Source of the DNA: an uncultured Methylopila sp.
GTDB taxonomy: Bacteria > Pseudomonadota > Alphaproteobacteria > Rhizobiales > Methylopilaceae
Length of the DNA: 46,347 nucleotides
Assembly (NCBI GenBank): GCA_902168115.1
Contig: CABHPB010000149.1
Location: forward strand, 1-46,347
Reading direction: 5' to 3'
A program made the position numbers and the translations under genes. Positions 36,886 through 46,347 of the stretch are shown here, piece by piece (the stretch's first letter is position 1; each line of letters begins with the position of its first letter). The notes under the pieces are model-generated. The model did no database searches. It saw nothing but the letters and a program-made list of their open reading frames with translations, and was not told the origin of the DNA.

Positions 36886-37830
36886 TTACGGCGTCTTGCG
36901 GATAAAGAGGCCGAAAGCGCGCGGCCCGTCTCCCGTCGGGATCTCCTTCACGACCTTCAGCGTCGCGACGTCGATCCGGCTCAGCGTGTTGGCGAACCAG
37001 TTGGAGACGTAGACGAACGCGCCGTCGCTCGAGGCCTCGATGCCTTCGGGATAGTCCCCGACCGAAATGTCGGCGAGCTTGGCGTAGGTCGCGACATCGA
37101 AGACCGTGACGCTGTTGGCGTACTGGTTGGTGACGAACGCCTTGCCCCCGGCCAGCGCGACGGCGTAGGGCCGCTCGTCCACCTGGACTGTCGCGATCGT
37201 CTCGCGCTTGGCGAGATCGATCACCGAGACGTTGTTCGTCGCGACGTTCGCGACGTAGGCGCGCTCTCCCTTCGCGTCGATCGTGACGCCGAACGGCCGG
37301 TCGCCGACCTTGATCCGCCCGGTCCGCTTCTGCGTCGCGACGTCGACGACCGACACCTCGTTCGAGTCGCGGTCCGCCGACAGCAACGTCTTTCCGTCGG
37401 GCGTGACGGCGAGACCGGAGGGCGAGAGCCCGACCTGTATGTCCATCGTCACGGACTTCGAGTCGGGGTCCACCACGTGGATCTTGTGGTTGTACCAGTC
37501 CGCGACATAGACGGGCTTGCCGGAGGGATGGACGGCGACGCCGAGCGGCCCGCCCGCGACCGGGATCTGAGCCAGCACCTTCCTCGCCGCGGTGTCGACG
37601 ATCGAGAGCGTCTTGCTTTCCGGGCTGGTCACATAGGCGCGCGCGCCGTCGCGGGAGACGGCGACGCCCGCGGGGCGCCCGCCGATCGGGATCGTCGCGA
37701 CCGGCTCCCCGGCCGCGAGATCCAGCACCGACAGGTCGTCGCTGGACTGGTTGGTGACGAAAGCCTCGTCGGCGCTGGCCCCGCCCGCGAGGACAAGGCC
37801 GAACGCCACGATGGCGGCGCGCGCCGACAT
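36886..37830 (-). CDS. Periplasmic YVTN-family beta-propeller protein
   Basis: A 314-residue protein with signal peptide (residues 1-20, ending GGASA) and about seven tandem 40-residue YVTN repeats, e.g. EAFVTNQSSDDLSVLDLA, RAYVTSPESKTLSIVDTA, PVYVADWYNHKIHVVD and RAYVANVATNNVSVIDLA. The repeats should close into a seven-blade propeller in the periplasm. There are no catalytic motifs, and ligand or partner is unknown. It lies 15 nt downstream of the MxaD-like gene in the same operon, which suggests a role connected with periplasmic alcohol oxidation in a methylotroph; this is inference. Confidence 0.88.
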   Translation of the reverse strand: MSARAAIVAFGLVLAGGASADEAFVTNQSSDDLSVLDLAAGEPVATIPIGGRPAGVAVSRDGARAYVTSPESKTLSIVDTAARKVLAQIPVAGGPLGVAVHPSGKPVYVADWYNHKIHVVDPDSKSVTMDIQVGLSPSGLAVTPDGKTLLSADRDSNEVSVVDVATQKRTGRIKVGDRPFGVTIDAKGERAYVANVATNNVSVIDLAKRETIATVQVDERPYAVALAGGKAFVTNQYANSVTVFDVATYAKLADISVGDYPEGIEASSDGAFVYVSNWFANTLSRIDVATLKVVKEIPTGDGPRAFGLFIRKTP

Positions 37831-37845
37831 GGCCCTCTTCTCGCC

Positions 37846-38376
37846 TCAGCTGCCGCCTTCGATCTTCTTCTTCAGCGCTTCGAGGCCGGCCTTGTAGACG
37901 CCGTCGACGGCCTTCTTGGCGGCCTCGTCCGACAGTTCCGGCGGCGGATCGTTGTTCGGGAAGCCGCGATAGAACGCGCCGTCCCAGACCACCTGCGACT
38001 TGCCGCCGGCGTCCTTCACCGTGATCTTGGACGAGTAGTTGCTGATCGGCAGGACCTTCACGTCGACGTTCGTGATCCGGTAGGAATACATCATCTTCGA
38101 CGCGTCGAAGGTGTTGAGCTCCTCCTCGATCACGCCGCCGCCCTGGAGGGTGAGCTTGCGCTTGGCGCCCTTGTCGTTGCCGCCCGAGCCCTCGGTCTTC
38201 TCGATCGCCGGATGCCAGCTCATGTCCTGGAAGTTGCCGATCACGGCCCAGACCTTGTCAGGCGCGGCGTTGATCTCGATGGTCTGCTCGGTCTTCTGGC
38301 GCGTGGGGCCATGCGCGTCTGCCGCGCCGACCGCGCCGACGACGAGCGCCGCCGCCGCGAGGAGTTGAAGCTTCAT
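37846..38376 (-). CDS. MxaD-like periplasmic SRPBCC protein
   Basis: A 176-residue exported protein: signal peptide 1-22 (ending GAADA), then HGPTRQKTEQTIEINAAPDKVWAVIGNF, SWHPAI, LTLQGGGVIEEEL, YSYRITNVDVKVLPISNYSS and AFYRGFPNNDPPPELSDEAA. This is the pattern of MxaD, a helper protein of the methanol dehydrogenase system proposed to aid electron transfer to cytochrome cL, here outside any mxa cluster. The ATG at 38376 was chosen because the signal peptide begins there. No mxaF/xoxF gene is in the window, so whether it serves methanol dehydrogenase or another PQQ enzyme is open. Confidence 0.83.
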   Translation of the reverse strand: MKLQLLAAAALVVGAVGAADAHGPTRQKTEQTIEINAAPDKVWAVIGNFQDMSWHPAIEKTEGSGGNDKGAKRKLTLQGGGVIEEELNTFDASKMMYSYRITNVDVKVLPISNYSSKITVKDAGGKSQVVWDGAFYRGFPNNDPPPELSDEAAKKAVDGVYKAGLEALKKKIEGGS

Positions 38377-38602
38377 CCGTGTGCGTCCTCTTCCTGTCCC
38401 GGCCCGGCTCATGACTGTTCTTCCGACCGCCGGTTCGCGCGCATAGAACCAAACCGCGCCCCGTGGATAAAGGCCCGCTATATGGTCCCTTCGACGCACC
38501 CGCACGCCATCATCGCGCCCGAATTCTTCTGCGAAGACTTAGACTTCGCTTAAGGCCGAGTCCCCTCGCCGACCGCCAGCCGGAAGGACCGTTTCCCGCG
38601 CC
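38377..38602. other. Divergent intergenic region with inverted repeat
   Basis: 226 bases between the MxaD-like gene and the GNAT gene, with no gene seen. A 6-bp inverted repeat GCGAAG/CTTCGC around ACTTAGA lies at 38531-38549, about 54 nt before the GNAT start, in a locally AT-richer stretch. It could be an operator for either divergent promoter. Confidence 0.4.
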
Positions 38603-39787
38603 ATGGAGCCGAGGCCGCAGTTTCGAGCGAAAGTCGTCGAGCGCGTCGCGGATGTCGATGCGACGCTCTGGAACGCCTGCGCCGCCAGCGGAGGCTCCGC
38701 CTATAATCCCTTCGTGGACCATCGTTTTCTGAAGGCGCTGGAGGAGTCCGGTTCGGTCGGGCCGCGGACCGGCTGGACGCCGGCGCATATCGCGCTCGAG
38801 ACCGCCGCCGGCGCGCCGGTCGGCTTCGCCCCCTGCTATCTGAAGACGCACAGCCAGGGCGAATACGTCTTCGACCACGGCTTCGCCGACGCCTATGAGC
38901 GCGCCGGCGGCAGCTACTACCCGAAGCTCCAGGCCGCCGTACCCTTCACGCCCGCGACAGGCCCGCGCCTGCTCGCCGCTCCCGACCAGCGCCGGGAGGA
39001 CGCGCAGGCCGGCCTCGCCGCCGCCATGCTCGGACTGATGCGGCAGACCGGGGCGTCCTCGGCGCATGTCACCTTCGCGACCGAAGAGGAGCGCGCGCTG
39101 CTCGTCGAGCGCGGATTCCTCGCCCGCGACGACCAGCAGTTCCACTGGCGGAACGAGGGCTACGGGAGCTACGACGACTTTCTCGCCGACCTCGCCTCGC
39201 GCAAGCGCAAGCAGCTGAAGCGCGAGCGGCGCGAGGCGCTCGCCGATGGAATCGTCATCCGCAGGCTGACCGGGCGCGACCTTGAGGAAACGCACTGGGA
39301 CGCCTTCTTCGACTTCTACATGGACACCGGCGCCCGCAAATGGGGCCGGCCCTATCTCAACCGCCGCTTTTTCAGCCTCGTCGGCGAGGCGATGCCCGAG
39401 GCGATCCTGCTGGTTCTCGCCGAGCGAGACGGCCGGCCGATCGCCGGCGCGCTCAATTTCATCGGCGGCGAAGCCATCTACGGCCGCTACTGGGGCGCGG
39501 TCGAGGAGCACGCCTTCCTTCACTTCGAGGTCTGCTATCACCAGGCCATCGAGGCGGCGATCGAGCGGGGACTCGCCCGGGTCGAGGCCGGCGCGCAGGG
39601 AGAGCACAAGCTCGCGCGCGGATACCGGCCGGTCACGACGCGCTCGGCCCACGCCTTCGCCGATCCGGGTCTCGCGCGCGCCGTCGCCGACTATCTCGCT
39701 AGGGAGCGACGCTACGTCGCCGCGGCGCAGGCGGAGCTCGAATCGTCAGCGCCTTTCCGGCGATCGGAAACCGCCGTCGAAGACTGA
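38603..39787 (+). CDS. GNAT/FemAB-like acyltransferase (COG3146 type)
   Basis: A 394-residue protein of the DUF482/COG3146 family, related by fold to GNAT and FemAB aminoacyltransferases and often labelled peptidoglycan biosynthesis/recognition protein; the substrate is not known. Typical phrases are NPFVDHRFLKALEESGSVG, YLKTHSQGEYVFDHGFADA, YYPKLQAAVPFTPATGPRLL, FHWRNEGYGSYDDFLADLAS, KRKQLKRERR and YWGAVEEHAFLHFEVCYHQ, then EAGAQGEHKLARGY. No signal peptide or membrane segment. GGAAGGA lies upstream of the ATG. The HIT gene follows 92 nt later and is probably co-transcribed. Confidence 0.85.
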   Translation: MEPRPQFRAKVVERVADVDATLWNACAASGGSAYNPFVDHRFLKALEESGSVGPRTGWTPAHIALETAAGAPVGFAPCYLKTHSQGEYVFDHGFADAYERAGGSYYPKLQAAVPFTPATGPRLLAAPDQRREDAQAGLAAAMLGLMRQTGASSAHVTFATEEERALLVERGFLARDDQQFHWRNEGYGSYDDFLADLASRKRKQLKRERREALADGIVIRRLTGRDLEETHWDAFFDFYMDTGARKWGRPYLNRRFFSLVGEAMPEAILLVLAERDGRPIAGALNFIGGEAIYGRYWGAVEEHAFLHFEVCYHQAIEAAIERGLARVEAGAQGEHKLARGYRPVTTRSAHAFADPGLARAVADYLARERRYVAAAQAELESSAPFRRSETAVED

Positions 39788-39879
39788 CGGAACCTATGCG
39801 CTGTGTCCGGCATGCGCTTGACCGGCGCCCGGGCGTCATGTCCCTTGCGCCGCTCCACAGCGAGCGAGCGGAGGCCGGC

Positions 39880-40305
39880 GTGGCCGAGTACGATCCCCAG
39901 AACGTCTTCGCGAAGATCCTCCGCGGCGAGATGCCGGCCCAGAAGATCTATGAGGACGACGCCGCGATCGCGATCATGGACGTGATGCCGCAGGCTGACG
40001 GCCATGTGCTCGTCATCCCGAAGGCGTCCTCCAGAAACCTGCTCGACATGGACGCCGCCGTGCTCGGCCCGCTATTCGCCGCCGTGCAGACAGTCGCGCG
40101 CGCCGTCAAGAAGGGCCTTGGCGCCGAAGGAGTCACGATCACCCAGTTCAACGAGGCGCCGGCCGGCCAGAGCGTGTTCCACGCCCATGTTCACATCCTC
40201 CCGCGCTGGACCGACATCCCGCTGAGGCCGCACACCGGCAAGATGGAGAAGCCGGAAGTGCTCGCCGCGCATGCCGACAAGATCAAGGCGGCGCTGAGGG
40301 GCTGA
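39880..40305 (+). CDS. HIT family nucleotide hydrolase
   Basis: Histidine-triad protein (HinT-like), hydrolysing nucleoside phosphoramidates or related adenylylated compounds. The catalytic triad is in QSVFHAHVHILPRW (H-phi-H-phi-H, about residues 94-100). The N-terminus DPQNVFAKILRGEMPAQKIYEDD and the DVMPQADGHVLVIPK segment match the family. The GTG at 39880 was chosen because GGAGG lies 5 nt upstream and homologous sequence starts there, giving 141 residues; ATGs at 39838 and 39796 are in frame but add residues unlike HIT proteins. Converges on azlD. Confidence 0.92.
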   Translation: MAEYDPQNVFAKILRGEMPAQKIYEDDAAIAIMDVMPQADGHVLVIPKASSRNLLDMDAAVLGPLFAAVQTVARAVKKGLGAEGVTITQFNEAPAGQSVFHAHVHILPRWTDIPLRPHTGKMEKPEVLAAHADKIKAALRG

Positions 40306-40308
40306 GGC

Positions 40309-40650
40309 TCAGTAGCCGAACAGCGCGACCCCGCAGACGAGGGTCGCCGCACCGGTCCCGACCCCGAGCGCGATGGAGCGTCGGCCGGCGGCATAGGCCA
40401 CGAGCCCGACGGTGACCGCCGCGAGCCGAAGCCACAGAGGCGCGGCCGCGAGCCCACCGCTCGGCGCGATGACAAACTTGGCCACGAGCCCCGCGACGAG
40501 AGCCGTCGCGACCAGCCGGATCCAGACGAACAGCGGACTGGCCTCGTCGATGCGATCCGAGGCGATGACGCCGAGCCACCGCCACAGGTCGTTCGCCACG
40601 AAGGCGACCACCACCGCGAGCAGCAGGAACGCCGTTTCGGCTCCGCTCAC
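40309..40650 (-). CDS. AzlD family small membrane protein
   Basis: Small subunit of an AzlCD-type branched-chain amino-acid exporter, 113 residues with four hydrophobic segments. AzlD features include LWRWLGVIASDRIDEASPLFVWIRLVATALVAGLVA and the C-terminal RRSIALGVGTGAATLV. The start is a GTG (40650) overlapping the azlC stop (GTGA), so the two subunits are translationally coupled. Substrate is inferred from family only. Confidence 0.87.
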   Translation of the reverse strand: MSGAETAFLLLAVVVAFVANDLWRWLGVIASDRIDEASPLFVWIRLVATALVAGLVAKFVIAPSGGLAAAPLWLRLAAVTVGLVAYAAGRRSIALGVGTGAATLVCGVALFGY

Positions 40651-41433
40651 AAGCCCGCCCGTTCCGATCGCAGCCGGTCCGCGAAGAAGGCGGCCGTTCC
40701 GCCGATCAGGCCGGTCGCGATCAGGTCGAACTCCTGCGTGAGAAGGCCGACGAGCGGACCGATCACGAGGCCGAGGCCGATCGCGAGCTTTTCGGCGAAG
40801 CCGTCGGCGCCGCGCTCGAGCGACATCAGGAAATACATCGGGGTAAGGCCAAGCAGCCCGACCGCGAGCGCCCGCGGCAGCAGGCCCGCGGCGGCGTGAC
40901 CCACCGCGGTCGTGACGACGCTGCCGAAGACGAGAGCGGCTGCAAGGCCGAAGAAAAACGGCATGCGCTCGGACCGCGGAAGCGCGGACGCAAGGCGAAG
41001 GCCCTCGAACCACGCCGTCACCGCGACGAAATGGGCCGCCAGCATCCGGGTCCAGAAGCCGGTCCGGTCAGATCGCAGCACCGGCATGATGCCGACGACC
41101 ATCGGCAGCAGTCGGACGCCGGAGATCGACACGGCGAAGGCCGCGCTTGCGAGCCCCGCCCCGCTCGCGAGCGCGCCGGCCAGCACGAGCTGGCCGGGCG
41201 CGGCCCAGATCAGGGCGGTGGAGAAGGCCGCGATCCAGAGCGGCCAGCCGAAGTCGTGCGTCATTGCGCCGAAGCCGACGAAGCTGCCCCAGAGCACGAA
41301 ACCGGGCGTCGAGACGGAGGCGCGCAGGCCTGCCAGGAATGGCTCGCGCGGCGGACGCGCCGGACCGCCGTCGAGCGCGGCCGGAGCGTCCGGAACAGGC
41401 TCCGCTTCGGATCGCCGAAGCGGAGCCGATGGC

Positions 41434-41444
<11 letters not shown>
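40647..41444 (-). CDS. AzlC family permease (branched-chain amino-acid exporter)
   Basis: Large subunit of the AzlCD exporter, 265 residues with about seven hydrophobic segments. Family motifs include FLAGLRASVSTPGFVLWGSF, MTHDFGWPLWIAAFSTALIWA, PGQLVLAGALASGAG and ISGVRLLPMVVGIMPVLRS. The apparent start is a GTG at 41444, inside the last codons of clpA, with no good ribosome-binding site. Residues 6-16 are encoded by a perfect 13-bp hairpin just after the clpA stop, so the first 35 residues, which are Pro/Ala-rich and unlike other AzlC proteins, deserve caution. There is no better ATG/GTG before the conserved region. Confidence 0.88.
41398..41427 (-). terminator. Perfect 13-bp hairpin just after clpA, inside azlC
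   Basis: Arms 41398-41410 and 41415-41427 with a 4-nt loop, 7 nt past the clpA stop on the minus strand. Only TGTT follows, so it is a weak terminator, an attenuator between clpA and azlC, or an mRNA-stabilising structure. Confidence 0.5.
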
Positions 41445-43854
<2,410 letters not shown>

Positions 43855-43864
43855 TTCGCCTACC

Positions 43865-44221
43865 TCACTTCTTCTCCATGACGCATTGCAGCGGGTGCTG
43901 GTGCTTGCGCGCGAAGTCCATCACCTGGGTGACCTTGGTCTCCGCGACTTCATAGGTGTAGACGCCGCACTCGCCCGCCCCGTGATTGTGCACGTGGAGC
44001 ATGATGCGCGTCGCAGCCTCGCGGTCCTTCGAGAAGAACTGCTCGAGAACGTGCACGACGAACTCCATCGGGGTGTAGTCGTCGTTCAGGATCAGCACAC
44101 GATAGAGGCTCGGCCGCTTGACCTTGGGCCGGGTCTTCGTGACGACGGCCGTGCCCGGCCCCGAGTCCTCAACCCGGCGCGCGCCGAGGATCGGAAAACG
44201 CGAACGATCCGTCGCCATCAT
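43865..44221 (-). CDS. clpS: ClpAP adaptor ClpS
   Basis: N-end-rule adaptor that delivers substrates with bulky N-terminal residues to ClpA. The core [23 protein letters not shown] has the conserved N/D/D, Thr and Met that form the binding pocket. It also has the His of [24 protein letters not shown]-type sequence (MLHVHNHG) and the AxxHxHPLxxxME ending. Two adjacent ATG codons (44221 and 44218) could serve; the first gives 118 residues. The N-terminal 30 residues are the usual flexible extension. Directly upstream of clpA, its partner. Confidence 0.95.
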   Translation of the reverse strand: MMATDRSRFPILGARRVEDSGPGTAVVTKTRPKVKRPSLYRVLILNDDYTPMEFVVHVLEQFFSKDREAATRIMLHVHNHGAGECGVYTYEVAETKVTQVMDFARKHQHPLQCVMEKK

Positions 44222-44530
44222 TGGCCGCGACGCCGTTGCGTCGGGCCGACCCGCGTACCGCCGGGGCCGCCAGTGGGCTGAATGACCGCGTCCGTCGTTC
44301 ATGGCTCCCGATCGAGGCTCCGTCGCGTCTGCCGCCGCCGCATCGCCACGAGGCCTTTCAAGAAGCCCTTGGCGCCGCAGCAAATCGGCTCGTCGAATGT
44401 TAGCATGGATGGCCCATCGCGCCAGACGGCGGGCCGCCGTTTCGTTCATCAGCTATGTGCGAATCCGCGGAAAAAAAGACCAAGCGCCAATCGGCTAACA
44501 GGGCGGCGGGGCGAAGCCTCCAATACAAAA
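44222..44530. other. Gap between clpS and the phasin terminator
   Basis: About 310 bases with no gene I can support. The minus-strand frame of clpS stays open to an ATG at 44449, but its translation is Arg/Ala-rich and unlike ClpS. It should hold the clpS-clpA promoter. An A-rich patch at 44471-44480 is the only obvious low-GC feature, and no clear -35/-10 pair stands out. Confidence 0.45.
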
Positions 44531-44532
44531 CG

Positions 44533-44559
44533 AAAAAGCCCGGCGCGGGGCGCCGGGCT
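44533..44559 (-). terminator. Rho-independent terminator of the phasin gene
   Basis: 9-bp GC-rich stem (44537-44545 with 44551-44559), 5-nt loop, followed on the minus strand by TTTTT and a further T-rich stretch. It lies 42 nt past the phasin stop codon. Confidence 0.9.
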
Positions 44560-44601
44560 CATCGAACTCGCATCGCCGCGAACGGCGATCGGGTCAGTCC
44601 G

Positions 44602-44937
44602 TCACTTGACCTTGGAAAGCGCGGTCTCGACCGGCTTGTAGCTTTCCTTGGCGAGGTCGGCGTAGAGCTCGCCGATCTTCGTCATGCGCGCGAGATAGGT
44701 CTCGTAGCTCGACTTGACGTAGGCCGACTGGACCTCGATCGCCTTGTCGATGGTCTTGGTCGCAAGGAGCTTCTCGACCAGAGCCGAGCCGTCCTCGAAC
44801 GACTTCTTGGAATAATCCGCGACTTCCACGGCGATCGCCTGGAAGCCCTTGCTCACAGCGCCGAAGCTCTTGAGCGCCTGATCGACGCCCTCGCGGCCGA
44901 CCTTCTGAAAATCTTCGAACGACGGGGTCGTGGTCAT
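44602..44937 (-). CDS. Phasin family protein
   Basis: A 111-residue amphipathic helical protein of the alphaproteobacterial phasin family, which coats polyhydroxyalkanoate granules. The helical segments are FQKVGREGVDQALKSFGAVS, VEVADYSKKSFEDGSALVEKL and TIDKAIEVQSAYVKSSYETY, then ELYADLAKESYKPVE near the end, the phasin_2 signature. GGAGGG lies six nt before the ATG at 44937, which makes that start better than the ATG two codons upstream (44943). It is monocistronic, with its own promoter and terminator. Confidence 0.92.
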   Translation of the reverse strand: MTTTPSFEDFQKVGREGVDQALKSFGAVSKGFQAIAVEVADYSKKSFEDGSALVEKLLATKTIDKAIEVQSAYVKSSYETYLARMTKIGELYADLAKESYKPVETALSKVK

Positions 44938-45040
44938 GTGCATCCCTCCAGTGCGATACAAAGTCGACCGGAGCGCCGTGACTCCAGACCTGCGACGGCG
45001 TTCGGTCGTGCCGGGAACGCTTCGTTTCCCGACGCCAGTA

Positions 45041-45068
45041 TTTATATGCACTGCAACATAATTGTCAA
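45041..45068 (-). promoter_or_regulatory. Sigma-70-type promoter of the phasin gene
   Basis: Minus-strand TTGACA (45063-45068), 16-nt spacer, then TATAAA (45041-45046); a 17-nt spacer with ATAAAT is equally readable. Both boxes are near consensus, so a strong promoter is expected. Confidence 0.8.
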
Positions 45069-45088
45069 CTGCGTATATTGCAGCGCAA
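45047..45088. promoter_or_regulatory. TGC/GCA dyads overlapping the phasin promoter, candidate PhaR sites
   Basis: Three dyads: TGCACTGCA at 45047-45055 between -35 and -10; CTGC-N7-GCAG at 45069-45083; TTGC-N3-GCAA at 45078-45088, just upstream of -35. PhaR repressors of phasin genes are known to bind TGC-rich dyads (CTGC-N3/4-GCAG type). Repressor identity is inference; no phaR is in the window. Confidence 0.6.
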
Positions 45089-45233
45089 GATTGAATTGCG
45101 CCCGACCCATCGGCTTAACCCGTCCGTAACCGCGTCTGGCTACCGTCGTTGACAGCGCCGTGAGGGACACAGGCTTGGCGGCGCTCCATGAGTCGGCGCC
45201 GTCCTCGGCGCCATCGCAGGGCGGCGGGTTGCA

Positions 45234-46347
45234 ATGTCGGGTAGCGTACAGGGATTTCGCGGCAGGTTCATGTGGACCGCCGCAGTCGCCGCAGCCGCGG
45301 TGGGCGTGCTGGCCGCAAGCGTAGGCGACGCCGACGCGAGGTCGCGCAGGTCCCACGTCGCCCGGGCGGCCAAGCCGGCGCCGGCCGCGACCTTCACCGG
45401 CGCCTCGAACTACGCCGCGCTCGTCGTCGACGCCAAGACCGGCCGGACGCTCTATGAGGCGAACCCGGACGCGATCCGCTTCCCCGCTTCCGTCACCAAG
45501 GTGATGACGCTCTACCTCGTGTTCGAGGATCTCGACCGCGGCCGCATCCGGCTCGACTCGCAGCTGACCATGTCGTCGCGCTGCGCCGCGATGGCCCCGT
45601 CCAAGCTCGGCATCCGGCCGGGCCAGACCATCGACGTCGAGGACGGCATCAAGGCGCTCGTGACCAAGTCCGCCAACGACGTGGCCTGCGCCTTCGGCGA
45701 CAATCTCGAAGGCTCCGAGAGCGCCTTCGCCGACCGCATGACCCGCAAGGCGCGCGCCATCGGCATGAGCCGTTCGGTGTTCCGCAACGCCTCAGGCCTG
45801 CCGAACTCCGAGCACGTGACCACCGCGCGCGACCTCGTCACGCTCGGCCGGGCCATCCAGGACCGGTTCCCGCGTTACTACGGCTACTTCGGCACCCGCG
45901 TGTTCGCCTGGGGCCGCCAGCGCATCGGCAACCACAACCGGCTTCTCGGTCGCGTCGAGGGCGTGGACGGCATCAAGACCGGCTACACCAACGCCTCCGG
46001 CTTTAACCTGCTGAGCTCGGTCAAGAGCAACGGCCGCAGCATCGTCGCCGTCGTCATGGGCGGCCGCACCGGCGCCTCGCGCGACGCCCACATGCAGCAG
46101 CTCATCGCCCTCAACCTGCCGCGGGCCCAGCCCGGCTCGCGCACCGCCCCGCTGGTCGCCGACGCCGGCGAACGCGCGATCCCGGTCAGCGCCCGCCCGG
46201 CGGTCATGTCGGGCGTGCCGATGCCGCTCGCAGCGCCCCGCGTGCCGACGACGGAACGCCTCGCCTCTCTCGACGCCGACGTGCCGCTTCCCCTGCCCGC
46301 TCCGCGCCGCGAGGCCGCTCCGGCCCGCGAGATCGAGACGTCGAGGC
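45234..46347 (+). CDS. D-alanyl-D-alanine carboxypeptidase (S11 family), 3' partial
   Basis: Penicillin-binding serine carboxypeptidase that trims the terminal D-Ala of peptidoglycan pentapeptides in the periplasm. The signal segment FMWTAAVAAAAVGVLAAS follows a basic start. The active-site motifs are FPASVTKVMTLY (SxxK), KSANDVACAF (SxN) and GIKTGYTNASG (KTG), in the correct order and spacing. After about residue 290 comes a Pro/Ala-rich linker, and in alphaproteobacteria a SPOR domain often follows, but the window ends first. The ATG at 45234 was chosen; an in-frame ATG at 45270 would begin at the hydrophobic segment. Confidence 0.93.
   Translation, partial: MSGSVQGFRGRFMWTAAVAAAAVGVLAASVGDADARSRRSHVARAAKPAPAATFTGASNYAALVVDAKTGRTLYEANPDAIRFPASVTKVMTLYLVFEDLDRGRIRLDSQLTMSSRCAAMAPSKLGIRPGQTIDVEDGIKALVTKSANDVACAFGDNLEGSESAFADRMTRKARAIGMSRSVFRNASGLPNSEHVTTARDLVTLGRAIQDRFPRYYGYFGTRVFAWGRQRIGNHNRLLGRVEGVDGIKTGYTNASGFNLLSSVKSNGRSIVAVVMGGRTGASRDAHMQQLIALNLPRAQPGSRTAPLVADAGERAIPVSARPAVMSGVPMPLAAPRVPTTERLASLDADVPLPLPAPRREAAPAREIETSR

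Larger units (their letters stand above)
44938..45233. other. Intergenic region between phasin and carboxypeptidase genes
   Basis: About 300 bases between divergent genes. An AT-rich island at 45040-45100 carries the phasin promoter and TGC/GCA dyads described separately. The leader from there to the phasin start is about 90 nt. The half nearer the carboxypeptidase gene (45100-45233) shows no clear promoter. Confidence 0.6.

Noticed and set aside
44222-44449. N-terminal extension of ClpS to the ATG at 44449
   Set aside because: The added 76 residues are Arg/Ala-rich and unlike ClpS; tandem ATG codons at 44218-44221 fit the known N-terminus.

Overview
The window is GC-rich chromosomal DNA, densely coded, with many 4-nt start/stop overlaps and GTG/TTG starts. 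Gene content points to an alphaproteobacterium of the Hyphomicrobiales (Rhizobiales): aerobic cobalamin genes (cobQ, D, C, B, A, K, L, M), a K+-independent H+-pyrophosphatase, phosphatidylcholine synthase, sdhE-mfd, clpS-clpA and a phasin. A periplasmic MxaD-like protein beside a YVTN beta-propeller suggests a methylotroph (Methylopila/Hansschlegelia-type); this taxonomic guess is inference. No insertion sequence, prophage, integrase, CRISPR array or rRNA was seen.

Layout. 1-9140: a cobalamin block of alternating short operons (cobQ; cobC-cobD; a DUF1636 Cys-rich protein; cobA-cobB; cobK-cobL-cobM) closed by a bidirectional hairpin. 9165-18428, all minus strand: hppA, a lytic transglycosylase, COQ10/RatA-like protein plus thiL, a quinone oxidoreductase, an unknown secreted protein, and a coupled pcs-terC-SDR group. 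18567-27427, plus strand: a UbiH-like hydroxylase, sdhE, a doublet of palindromic repeats, mfd, a secreted repeat protein and recG. 27432-30970: a 59-residue cysteine protein, DUF502 and DUF454 membrane proteins, and an operon joining an SPFH protein to an NAD-kinase-like protein. 31057-35647: sulfate ABC transporter (sbp, cysT, cysW, cysA) headed by a cysteine-containing Rrf2 regulator. 35755-36879: tRNA-Pro(GGG), two small unknown proteins and a single-domain response regulator. 36886-38376: the MxaD-like/YVTN pair. 38603-46347: a GNAT/FemAB-like protein, a HIT hydrolase, azlC-azlD, clpS-clpA, a phasin with a clear promoter and operator-like dyads, and a D-Ala-D-Ala carboxypeptidase running off the end.

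Most of the window is ordinary core genome. The parts most worth a second look are the SPFH/NAD-kinase-like operon, the Rrf2-sulfate locus with its AT-rich palindrome, the phasin promoter with TGC/GCA dyads, the MxaD-like/YVTN pair, the repeat doublet before mfd, and small proteins that a length cutoff would miss. I found no clear-cut undescribed defence or mobile system.
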